This document shows, piece after piece, positions 22,961-32,800 of a DNA stretch of 64,000 nucleotides. Below the pieces are notes generated by a model. That model was not told where the DNA came from. It saw only the letters and a program-made list of their open reading frames with translations, and ran no database searches. The DNA comes from Symsagittifera roscoffensis (lineage: Eukaryota; Xenacoelomorpha; Acoela; Convolutidae): contig NC_087069.1 in NCBI RefSeq assembly GCF_963678635.1, positions 35,567,959-35,631,958 on the forward strand, written 5' to 3'. How positions within the stretch are numbered: the stretch's first letter is position 1; each line of letters starts with the position of its first letter. Made by a program: the position numbers and the translations under genes.

Positions 22961-23050
22961 ACGTCAAACATGGCATCCGAACAAAGAGACACGCAAACAT
23001 GGTAAAGAGACACGTCTTAACGTGTCTCTTTACCACGTTAAGACGTCTTG
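22930..23050. repeat. short direct repeats and nested inverted repeats at the LINE A/B junction
   Basis: AACATGGCATCCGAACAAAG occurs twice (about 22936 and 22966), followed by a shortened AACATGGTAAAGAGACAC. Next comes a perfect 15-bp stem with a 4-base loop: 23001-23015 pairs with 23020-23034. Its second arm overlaps another inverted pair, ACGTCTTAACGTG (23012-23024) with CACGTTAAGACGT (23034-23046). The first copy belongs to LINE A coding sequence, so the repeats arose when LINE B integrated or soon after. Confidence 0.75.
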
Positions 23051-23156
23051 TTACTCTCATGTTTTCTATCGACAGTTTTTGTGAACACATTTGTCGATAT
23101 TGAAGGACAAAAGACTTTGGCCTGACCAAGTTTCTAGTGATTGACGTCCCAGCAAG

Positions 23157-25933
23157 ATGGCGAGAAAACTTCGGTCTGCCAGCAGCAGCGAAGCGACGCG
23201 AGATCCACACGCAGGACTGCTCACCCAGAAATCAGAAGACACAGCACCATGCGGTAATGCGGATTGCCCGCACAGCGGTATCGTGAGCTCGAGTGGCGTC
23301 CAATGCGACCAGTGTAACAACTGGTACCACATGAGCTGTGCCAAAACTACAAAGAAAGCACTTGCAGCAATGCCCAGAAACTCTCTATTTTACTGTCCCT
23401 ACTGTGTCACCCCCTCGGTGAACGGATCAACTGGGTTATCTCAACTACTAAGTGATCTCCGGTTGGATCCGGTGGAAACTACTCACGAGGATCTTAAGGT
23501 GCTGCATGGGACAATCAGTTATATCTCACTCCATCAAGCCTATTTGAGGATTGTCACCTGGGTACCTAACCTGTTCACCCTTCCACAGGGAAAAGTAGGG
23601 AGTCAGTTCCTGGAGGAGTTCATCCGCATTCTGAAAAATTTGACTTCAGACCCAAAGAACGCTCACTCCGCCTCCTTAACTTTTCACTTGTTCCCCGCGC
23701 TTATGCTACAGAAACCATCTGCTCGCAGCAAAGTGAAAGAGCACAACAACTGTACTAAAGCCCGTTTAGAGCACTGGTCGAACGGCAATCTAGACGAAAT
23801 TGTCTCTGAATGCTTGCTAATCCAGGATAAGTTTACAAGCAAGCGCCGAAAGGGAGTCGTCAACCTGTCGAAAACGTACACTGACCTTATCATGCGGGGT
23901 AAACTCACCCAAGCCACCCAACTCCTCGAAGGCGAAGAGTCTGGAGGACCTTTGCCCGTAGACGATGACCTCATCGCTCAACTGGAGAGAAAACACCCGG
24001 TCGCCGAGCCTTCGCATGCTGACGCCTTGCTCAAGGGACCCGTTGAACCTACTCCTGCATCGATATATTACAACATTACAGGCGCGCTTATCCACAAATG
24101 CGCACTCAACAGCACTGGAGGCGCGGGACGTATTCTTTGCTCCGATAGTTTTGGTAAATTAACCGACGACGTCTGCCACGCTCTCGCTGATCTTACCAGA
24201 ATTCTTGCCACAGAGCAACTACCCGCTTCAGTGATGCAGCCCATAGCAAACTGCCGCATGGTTGGCCTGGACAAATCACCTGGCGTCCGCCCTATTGGAA
24301 TCGGAGAAATTTTTAGAAGAATAATCACGTCCGCCCTTATCCAGTGCTTTCAAGACGAAGTTAGGGAGATTGTTGGCCCCCTCCAAACCTGCGCTGGTAT
24401 TAGCGCCGGGATTGAATCTGCTTTCCGATCCATGCAGAAGACCTTCAACGCCGACGAGTGCCAAGCAGCCCTGTTCATTGACGCAGAAAACGCGTTCAAT
24501 AGACTGAACCGCGGTACGGCTCTCCATAACATTGAAATTCTATGCCCCCAGCTCCACCCCTTCCTCAATAACTTCTACAAACAGCCAGCTATCTTGTTCG
24601 TAGGAGGGAAGTCCATCCTGTCATCCGAAGGCACCACTCAAGGAGACGTGGCAGCAATGATCATGTACGCCATCAGCATGATCCCCCTTGTCTATGATAA
24701 AACCGTGACCGACATTCACAAGAACTTTTACGCCGATGACGGAGCTGGTGCAGGGAAACTTATCCGTGTCAAAGAATGGTGGGAACTCATGAAAGTTCGA
24801 GGCCCGAATTACGGTTACTTCTCGGAGCCCTCCAAAACAGTACTCGTTGTCAAACCACAACACCTCGATGAAGCAGAAGCACTGTTCAAAAGTGACGGGT
24901 TGATTATTCGCACTTCGGGAAAGAAGTACTTAGGTGGTGTTATCGGCTCAACAGCTTTCTGCTCTGACTTCATCTTGCAAAAAACAGAGAAGTTCACAAG
25001 CATGGTGGAAAAGCTGACTGAAATAGCAGAGCAAGAACCACAAGCCGCATACGCTGGCCTTGTTTTCAGCCTGCAAAGCAAATGATCGTACCTTCAGCGC
25101 ATCATGGAAACTCCCGCGGAAGCATGGCATAACCTCTCAAGCTCTATCAACAACTTGCTCGAAACCATATTTGGTTGCAAACTGGATCCCACGTCGCTCG
25201 AACTTGCGCAGTTACCAGCCAGGTTGGGCGGCCTGAGCATTCGCGACCCAATTAGACAGAGTGCTCTAATGAACCGGGCTTCAGAATACATTTGCGAACC
25301 ACACGTGGACTTAATATGTACGCAATCTGAAAATCTTCCCTCTGGTTTTGAATCCGATCAGAAATCTAGAAGGGCTTATATTCGGAAACAAAACACCGAG
25401 ACGCAAACAGAACTCTTGCAAACTATCCGGCCGAAGCTATCTGAGCGCCAAGACAGACTTCTAGAACATACGAGACGGAAAGGCACCTCAGCGTGGTTAA
25501 CTACCCTCCCTATCAAAGAGTTAGGGTATGCTCTCAACAAAATGGTATTTCAAGACCTCCTCCACCTCCGATACGGTATCAGTCTTGATAACCTTCCCGT
25601 TGCCTGCGTCTGTGGGAAACCTTACGACATCACCCACGCCCTTAATTGCACCACTGGTGGTTTTATTCATAAAAGACACAACGAGTTGCGTTACCTGCTG
25701 GCGAACATCATACGCGAAACTTGCTTTGACGTCTCCATTGAACCGAGTCTCCAACCAGTTGTCCAAACTAACTCCAACCGTGCCGAAGATGGAGCAAGAT
25801 TGGATATAGCAGCAAGGGGTTTCTGGCGGACCGGTGAACGCACTCTTTTCGACGTCCGAATTTTCAATCCCGGAGCTACCACCAATATCAACCGGAAAAT
25901 TTCTGAAACCTTCAAACATCATGAACAAGAGAA
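23157..25933 (+). pseudogene. LINE B protein, N-terminal nine-tenths (PHD-RT-RLE)
   Basis: The start at 23157 follows CAAG and gives the PHD finger at once: C32, C37, C50, C53, H58, C61, C80, C83. The reverse transcriptase includes SPGVRPIGIGEIFRR, ALFIDAENAFNRL, EGTTQGDVAAM and the catalytic YADD (residues 525-528). A TGA at 25083-25085 interrupts the frame, which otherwise continues unchanged from 25086. The C-terminal part has a zinc-binding CVCG...THALNC cluster (from 25605) and the nuclease residues in ARLDI and LFDVRIFNP. The protein would nick DNA and reverse-transcribe its own RNA at the nick. LTR element C begins at 25934. One stop makes it inactive unless read through. Confidence 0.85.
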
Positions 25934-26103
25934 TGTGACATTCGACCAGAATGGCCAAAATGCAATTTATGCAGGATTCGAATTTTGAGCAGTAAGCCTT
26001 CCTAGTTGATGATTTCGAAGGATTAGCGACGTTATTGGAACGTTTAGCCAAACGGTTAGGGCTAGAATATTCTAGTATTTTAAATTTTCAAAAATTCGAA
26101 TGA

Positions 26104-26111
26104 TGACGTCA
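26104..26111. promoter_or_regulatory. CRE-type palindrome in the LTR
   Basis: TGACGTCA, a perfect CREB/ATF-type site, is present in both LTRs (26104-26111 and 42877-42884). A few bases on is TTCTGAGAA, and about 45 bases before is AGAATATTCTAG. Both are palindromes resembling STAT or heat-shock half-site arrangements. Their function in this host is inferred only. Confidence 0.4.
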
Positions 26112-26252
26112 CATTTCTGAGAAATGCTGAAACGGCCATTTTAACAAAAAGCGAGTGAAAAACAGAACAACTTTTATCTGCGATTGCGAACAGTACGAAA
26201 ATCGAGATTGGAGAACGACAACGAACTACAGAATAGCAGAGAACGTTCCGAG

Positions 26253-26384
26253 TTGCAACTATTGTGCTGCTACAATAGTTGCAAGGCCGTTGCTAACAAC
26301 GGTGAAGGGTGAGAACCAGCCTTCCGGATTAGCGAGAAATCAAGAGTAAGGAGCTTGATTCAGCGGATTCAAGAATCCGGAAGG
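26253..26384 (+). other. three consecutive hairpins in the LTR
   Basis: First stem: 13 perfect base pairs, 26253-26265 with 26272-26284, 6-base loop. Second: CCGTTG/CAACGG, 26287-26292 with 26297-26302. Third: CCTTCCGGATT/AATCCGGAAGG, 26320-26330 with 26374-26384, enclosing a second stem AATCAAG/CTTGATT (26338-26344 with 26354-26360). The 3' LTR has all three at +16,773. The third is the parent form of the hairpins in the leader. If it is inside the transcript it would be a folded RNA domain. Confidence 0.7.
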
Positions 26385-26865
26385 GTCTCGGGACGGAAAC
26401 TTTTGTTAACTCACATAAACTTTTAGCATCCTGTCATGTCCTGACTTGAATTTAACTGATATTTTGATTAGTTTTGACAAGGATGAGGTGCTAGGAGTTG
26501 GGGGAAAGGGTTGATCCATCTTCGATGGAGATGATGATTTTTATCTACTGAACAAAAACAATAGTAATATAATAAGTAGTAGCCCTGTTTTTAGGAGTGA
26601 CCTCGTGGTCTGGGGATACTGAGACCCAGCCATGAGCTCACTATTTTTGCATGTAATTCAGTTAATTTGAGCGTTCTGGTCGAAGCCGGAGAACAGTAAC
26701 GTTTTTGTCAGCCTGATGTAAGAAAGACCACCGAAAAGTACTGGCTTGGTAGAGACGGTGAAAAACATGCAAAGCTCTGTTTAGACGCTAGCCAGTCGTC
26801 TTAAGACTTAGTTTTGTTATCCGTCGATATGTATCTTCCGGGCGAATGTTACATGTATGTTTTTA

Positions 26866-26882
26866 TGGCGCTCCTGGGTGTT
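26866..26882 (+). promoter_or_regulatory. primer-binding site of element C
   Basis: TGGCGCTCCTGGGTGTT begins with the expected TGG and lies 12 bases after the 5' LTR. It is identical in the minus-strand relative (16902-16886), where surrounding leader sequence has diverged. The priming tRNA would end in AACACCCAGGAGCGCCA; I could not assign it to an amino acid. The 12-base gap is longer than usual. Confidence 0.75.
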
Positions 26883-26995
26883 ATTCTTTCGTAACATCAT
26901 GACCGGCGGAACCGTTAACGAGCACTCCGCGCCGAGCGGATGCTCACATTAACGCCCTTAATAGGCCTAAACTGCCGGGGCGGAAGGGTAGTTCG

Positions 26996-28808
26996 GAACG
27001 CGGAAGCCTTCCGGATTGCCGTGAATAGTTTTTTAACTTAGTTAAGACCGAAAATTCACGAACCAGGAAGGGTGGGGGGAATCGCGAACCCCTCGTCCCC
27101 TGAGTGGTTTGTGACCAAAAACACTTAAAGATATAAGTAAAACCAAACAAAAAGTAGTATAGTACCCAAGAAAAACAAAAAAACATAAAAAATAACCGAA
27201 AAAACCAAAAACAGTAAAAAAAGTAAAAAATCAGTAGAAATCATCCCCCCAGACAAGATGTGATTCAACCCCCCCGTTTGTTGTTGATAGATATATTGTT
27301 GTTACAGGCATTTATATCAGTCAGGATCCTTACGATCAATTTTGAGGCCCGTTTGTGAGGCTTGTACTGTAGGGTTATTTGAGCATTTAAGCACGTTAAT
27401 GTTAAATTGCGCTCAATCCGGAAGGGTCAGCTGATTTGCGCTCAATTCGGAAGGGTCTTGGGTGAAGACCGATCCGGCAAGCAGTTCAAGGAGCAACAAG
27501 AAGGGGCTCAACGGCAACAACAATCGACTGTTGGGTATCGTTAACAAGTTTTGTATCCCTTTTGGTACAAAAAGTAAGATAGTAATCTGTGGGGGGCTCG
27601 ACAGTGCTGCACTGTAGTGACCCTTCACCGAACTGCGAATATCCGAGTTAAGCACCTTAATTCGGATAATAAACAAACCCGGAGGGGTATAGTATTGCTA
27701 ATATTATTATTCATATAGCCTATATTAATAGTCATATTACGTTTTTCAGTGAAAAACAACGAAAACAGACCGGTTTTTAGGGTCAAAATAGCGATATTTT
27801 GATCCCCCCACAAGTCGCGATTTTTGAGATATCGATATTTTTTGCAACGGAAAAAAGCGCTAAGTTAGTGTGTTACATCGTAACTGCACTACTGTAATAA
27901 GTAGAACCGGTTAACTTTAGTTCGGAAGTGGTTGGAACTAGTTTGGTACCAAAAACCAAATTTTCCCAATTTTTGATAGTAAGAAACACTAAAAATTTTG
28001 AAAAATTTTTGAAATTTTTGAGGTCGGACAGTAAAAATAGTTGTTCGGACAACGTCCACTAGTGAATCTACAAGTCTTAAAATCCGCTACCCGAAAGCCT
28101 TCCGGGTTGCAGAGAAATCGAACATAACGTGTTTGATTTGGTGGATTCATCAATCCGGAGGGGTCCAGGTAGCATAGTTTTTCGCAAATTTTTTCTACAA
28201 AAGCGTTTTAGATCGGGTCTTTTACATTGAACTAGAAGAGTATAGGCCTTGTGAGCTCATATCAATAATTTTTAGGTCGAAAGGACCAGATTTGCGGAAA
28301 AAGTTAGGCGGAACCTATAAGAGAGAAAATTTTTGAATTTGGAAAAAAGACGTTTTGGTTAATAACTTTGGAACTACAGAGCATATCGAGTCAATCTTGG
28401 TACCATTAGATCAGAAATTAGCTGAACTTACTAGTAGGAAAGAGAATTACTCGAAAAAGCGAGCGAGAAATTTTTTTGAGATTGTTTTTAGCAAATTACA
28501 CAAATCCGGAGGGGTACACCCTTCACGTTTTATAAATTTTTCTGAAAAACCCTTATACCCCTACCAAAAGTTGATAGCGATTGAACTAAGTAACTTAGGA
28601 CAGTTCTAGACAAAAAGGGAGGGCTGAAGGCACAAGACAACCATAGAAGAGGCGAAATTAGGCAAGTGATAAGACCCTTCACCGTTAGTGTGAATTGTCA
28701 AATGAGCGCCTTAACTTCAATCCGGAGGGGTCTAGGAAAGGATCCTATACCCTTCCCAGTTAATTCAAACAGCATAATAGCAACGCAGAACGTATCCGGA
28801 GGGGTATA
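26996..28808 (+). other. series of leader hairpins closed by CCTTC/GGARGGG stems
   Basis: At least five hairpins share a basal stem but have different inner stems. Pairings are: 27007-27012 with 27066-27071, plus inner CGTGAAT/ATTCACG; 27620-27626 with 27682-27688, plus an inner 13-bp stem 27640-27652/27656-27668 with one G-U; 28098-28108 with 28152-28162, plus inner 28115-28123/28131-28139; 28672-28680 with 28725-28733; and 28746-28755 with 28799-28808. Differences between copies mostly keep pairing (G-U wobbles or paired changes), which argues for selection on RNA structure. Confidence 0.65.
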
Positions 28809-29048
28809 AGCTGAAATTAAGAAAACTACAAAAAGCTACTTTGACAGAGCTAAGGGCTCCCAATCCGGAGGGGTCGAAATTTTTCAAAGTCAGAGGGGTC
28901 CGAATCCGGAGGGGTCTACTTTCCACAAAACCGGAGGGGTCCGAATCCGGAGGGGTCTTATAGTTGCTAATTCCGAGGGGTCCCAATCCGGAGGGGTCTA
29001 TATTCTGACAGTCCGGAAGGGTCCTATTTGTGCCAATCCGGAGGGGTA
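27415..29048 (+). repeat. dispersed AATCCGGAGGGGTC motif array
   Basis: About fifteen copies of AATCCGGARGGGTC or close variants start near 27415, 27444, 27676, 28152, 28503, 28719, 28793, 28862, 28904, 28929, 28944, 28969, 28985, 29010 and 29035. Spacing is irregular (240 bp down to 14-40 bp), and the last eight form a dense cluster. The first two sit in 20-bp near-tandem copies beginning GCGCTCAA. The LTR carries the same motif at 26374-26387. Confidence 0.85.
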
Positions 29049-29825
29049 TCATTTTATTAAGGACTTAGGTAAACGAAAGAAAGACTAAAAAGCGAGAGGT
29101 ATTAGGTTATTAATACACAGGCTAGGTATCAGTGACTGCACTGGTAACTTGCCTCTCAAAAAGAACCAGACTAATACAAAACAGGTCCGAACTCGGATAT
29201 TCGCGACACTAAGTCTAAATTAAAAAGAGCGTGACTCATTGGTGTGGATTGAAACATAATACGTTTTTGGGAAAAGTGACTGCCCTGAGGATTTTAGTAG
29301 GTCTAGCTCGGGCAGTCCAAAGGCAGATAGGTAACACAATACTCGGTGGGTGCAATAGACGCCCACTTGAGCGAATAACTGCCTTCAAGTTTTGTCTGTT
29401 TGGTGCAGCACCAAGCAGGGAAAGCTTTTTCTTTAAAAGACAGGTTCGACTATTGTACTGCGACCGACTAAGAGTACAAGACACATACGTTTTTTTATAT
29501 ATACATTCATATTGTGTCAATATATATTTTTTGTTTTTTGATTTTAAATCAACCTAAACTGTGCTTGATTGGGTAGTGAGTACACTATCTTTTAAAATTG
29601 ACTGATAACATCATATTGTGCTAGTTTCCAGATCTTTGGACCGATAATCGGTCAGTGTGAATAAATTTTATACAAACTGTACTCTGACAACATACAGGGA
29701 TTCGTGGTCACTTTTTAGTAGAATCTGGTGAAATTTATTGTGTTGTGTCATTATTATTGTTAATAAAACTATAAGGTCTCTAGCAATTGAGTCAAGAGTA
29801 GGCATAGGAAAGTGACAAATAAAGA

Positions 29826-32800
29826 ATGAGTTTAGACAAGTCAAGGATACCAAAACGAGGTAATAGCTCTAGGAAATTCATACCTGAAAAGCAAAGAAAA
29901 ACGATGACCGATCCTTTTGTAGATTGGATCAAGCGGTCCCGGTCTGACAAAAGGGGGACGGTTTCAGGCAGAATGGTTGAAACGAGAAGTCAAAAGACCT
30001 CAGATGAGCGAAGAGAACTGTTAGAAGTGGAGGTCAATACGGACCATACCATGAATGACAACCAGGAAGTAAATGAACTGGAAGGGAGAGGCAGAAGGCT
30101 GGCGAGTGAATATACTCCGGTAGAACAAGGCCATGATTTTGCCACTTCCACCGGGACATTGGATCGAGAGGAGATGTCGGAACTGTCCGACATCTCAACT
30201 GAAGTAACGGCAGCTAGAAGATCTCCGACAGACAACACTATGATGGCAAGCGGAACTGGAAAACAAACAACCTCATCATCGTTCTCAGAAAGAATGAAGA
30301 ACACCTTCGGAAACATCTTTCCATTCAGCATGGGAGGAGGAGCAGGAAACGATGGGGAGTCCCAGGAGGAAGAGGATGAAGAGGAGCAAGGGGACTTTGG
30401 ATCTCAAGTCAGTCTCAATAGTTCGATCCAGGAGAGTGAGGCACACGTCGGAAGAGAGACTGGAACCATGGATAAATTTGGTGTAGTGACAACGATAAGC
30501 AAAGAGGCAAACACACCGGGCCAGTCCAAGGACTTCGCGATTAGGACAAGTTCGGAGCCACAACCTGAAGAGAGTAGAACCAGAGGGCTTGGCAACGCGT
30601 TAGCGGATCCTGAAATAGATAATGTTAAAACGTCAAGACAGAGAGTCAAGGCCCGGATCTCTACCAGCACGAAGCTACCTGGGACCGACAGAGTTACACC
30701 ACCACTAGTGACGCCACTCATGGATAACGGGGCAGCACTAGAGGAAGCCTTAAACAACATAGTGGGCAGTTTAGGAGAACAAAATGAACAGATGTCGATA
30801 AGGATGAGTGAACTGGAAAGAGCAGTTCACATTGAAAGAGAAAGTCTGCGGGAAGAAATAAACCGCAACAGACAAGAAGTTGGCAGAAGCGAAAAACGCT
30901 TGAAAGAAAGAACGGACGAACATATGACGAGGAACTTGTCGCGAATGACAAGAGAGGCGGAACAGAGGGAGTTACGCTTAAGAGCCGACATGGAGAAGTT
31001 AAGAATTCAGCAAGAGCAGTCTCTTGGGTCTCTTGACACAAAGATAGACGCGATGATGGAGAGGCGAACTCAGGCTATCATGGATAGGTTGGACGGGCTA
31101 CTAAGCAGCAAGAGTGGACCAAAAGAAGGAGAGCCGAACTCGGGAGGTCCCAGCAGGGAACCGAGGGTGAACTTCAATGAACATCAAAGGAGGAAGACAA
31201 ATGGATCCACTAGAGGCAGGGGCAGTTCATCAGGCTATGCCACAAGGGGTAATACAGCATGGGGCCCGAACAGTAGAGCAAGTTCAACGGGGAACAGACA
31301 AACCTCGAACGAACGACCAACGCAAAGCACACATGCGACCGGGAGAAGCGATTCTGGCAACATGGGGCATACAAGCCCGAGGAGGAGTCACATGGGCCAA
31401 GCGGGAAACGCTCATGGTGATTCGGATTGCAGGGATGCACCGCACACAGAGCCTTCGACAAGGTGTGAGGACACTCAGGCGGGACACTCAAGGGATGCTA
31501 CGGCAATGGCCACAGCATTTGAACCCCTGAACAGGTCTTTGGAGACATTCCTGACGCGGTTATCTAGAACCAATGAACGCAGTGAAAAGTCCAGAAGAGT
31601 CTTTAAGAAGCCAAGATGCTACAAGGACGAACCTGATGGCTGTATTGATACCTGGATAGAGGTAATGAAGCTGCATTTCGAGGAAGAGGACTTGTCGGAG
31701 AGACAGGAATGCAGCGCGCTCACCAGCAACTTAGAAGGGAATCAACGTGACACTGCTGAGAAAATCTTCGAAATCTTGTTAAACCGTTTCGGATCAGGGG
31801 TGCAGGGGCACCAGGCGATGATGCGCTTCGAGAAACGGAGGCAACGAGAAGATGAAACAATAGACAAGTTTCTCGATGATTTGGAAATGCTGAGAAGACG
31901 CAGCCAACCGGATGAGTCAAACCGAAGGATGAACCTGGCCGTAGCCTCAAAATTCATCGATGGTGTGAAAAATGATGAACTTCGTACGATGCTAGCAACG
32001 CATTACACACCACTATCAACTAATGCGCCAACACCGGAGGAGTTGAGGCTCAAATCAAAAGAGTATCTTTTGTTGAAACCTCCTTCGAGATCTGGATATT
32101 ACAAGAACAATTATGGCAATTTTAACAACGGACCAGCTAACCAAGGGAACAATTGGTACAAACCGAGGGATGATATGGACAAGAGACGTTCTTGTGCTAA
32201 TTGCAGTTCAACAGACCATCATGTGTCAGCATGCCCAGCTTACAAACAAGGCATGAAAGCAATAGGCTTTAGCCTCGAGGACGAAGATGCGTCAGAGTTG
32301 GATCATGAGGATTTCATGAGAGGAGTAATTGCGAAATTCGGCCCGAGGTGTTTCTTTTGTAACTTGGAAGGTTATTTTAAATCAGATTGTCCGCAATTCT
32401 GGGATGCAGTGGCAGACATCAAGCATCCAAGGCATGAAGAAGCTTTGTCAGGAGTGAAAGCAAGCAAGGCTCGACTTTTGAGCGAAGCAGAGGCACGCAG
32501 GAAGGACAAACCTCAAGAGCTGGCGGCAAAGAAAATGCAAGCAGTAACAGAAGAGGCACGTGAACCGGAACCAGCAACTGCGGCCGATGACTTCAAGATC
32601 GATTATAAGGCAGCCGCAAAGGATGCTTTAAATAGAGTACAGCAGGAATTGGTGACGAAAGAGATCGAACAAAAAGTGAAACTTGAACTGGAAAATGAAA
32701 AGCTTCAGGAGCAACTGAATACCTTCGAGGCAACGGAGTTCGAAGAGACGAAAACACCAAGCAGTTTAGATATGAAACTTAAAGTGATCTCCGGTAAGAG

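Larger units (their letters stand above)
25934..26853 (+). repeat. 5' LTR of element C
   Basis: 920 bp, begins TGTGACATTCGACC and ends GGGCGAATGTTACA. By eye it differs from the 3' LTR at four sites: T/G at about 26003, T/G at about 26057, G/A at about 26199 and G/A at about 26411. It should hold the promoter and polyadenylation signals, but I could not place the transcription start. A weak TATA-like AATATAATAAG lies near 26566. Its first 55 bases read as a continuation of the LINE B frame only by chance. Confidence 0.95.
26883..29825 (+). other. ~3-kb non-coding leader of element C
   Basis: No frame here is supported as coding: short frames such as 28355-28609 have no domain. The segment holds an A-rich stretch (27125-27235), a hairpin array and many copies of CCGGARGGGTC (separate entries). 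It also contains numerous upstream ATGs before the gag-pol start, so translation of gag-pol needs splicing, internal entry or shunting. No splice pair is obvious to me. Confidence 0.6.

Noticed and set aside
25934-26853. Sequence after LINE B's apparent stop taken as its 3' UTR, with a second truncated copy at 42707
   Set aside because: Both copies are 920 bp, have TG...CA ends and flank one coding interior. LINE B's protein resumes after the second copy. They are LTRs.
28355-28609. 84-codon frame in the leader of element C as an upstream gene
   Set aside because: It overlaps the hairpin motif array, has no domain and is absent from the related minus-strand leader as far as I can see.
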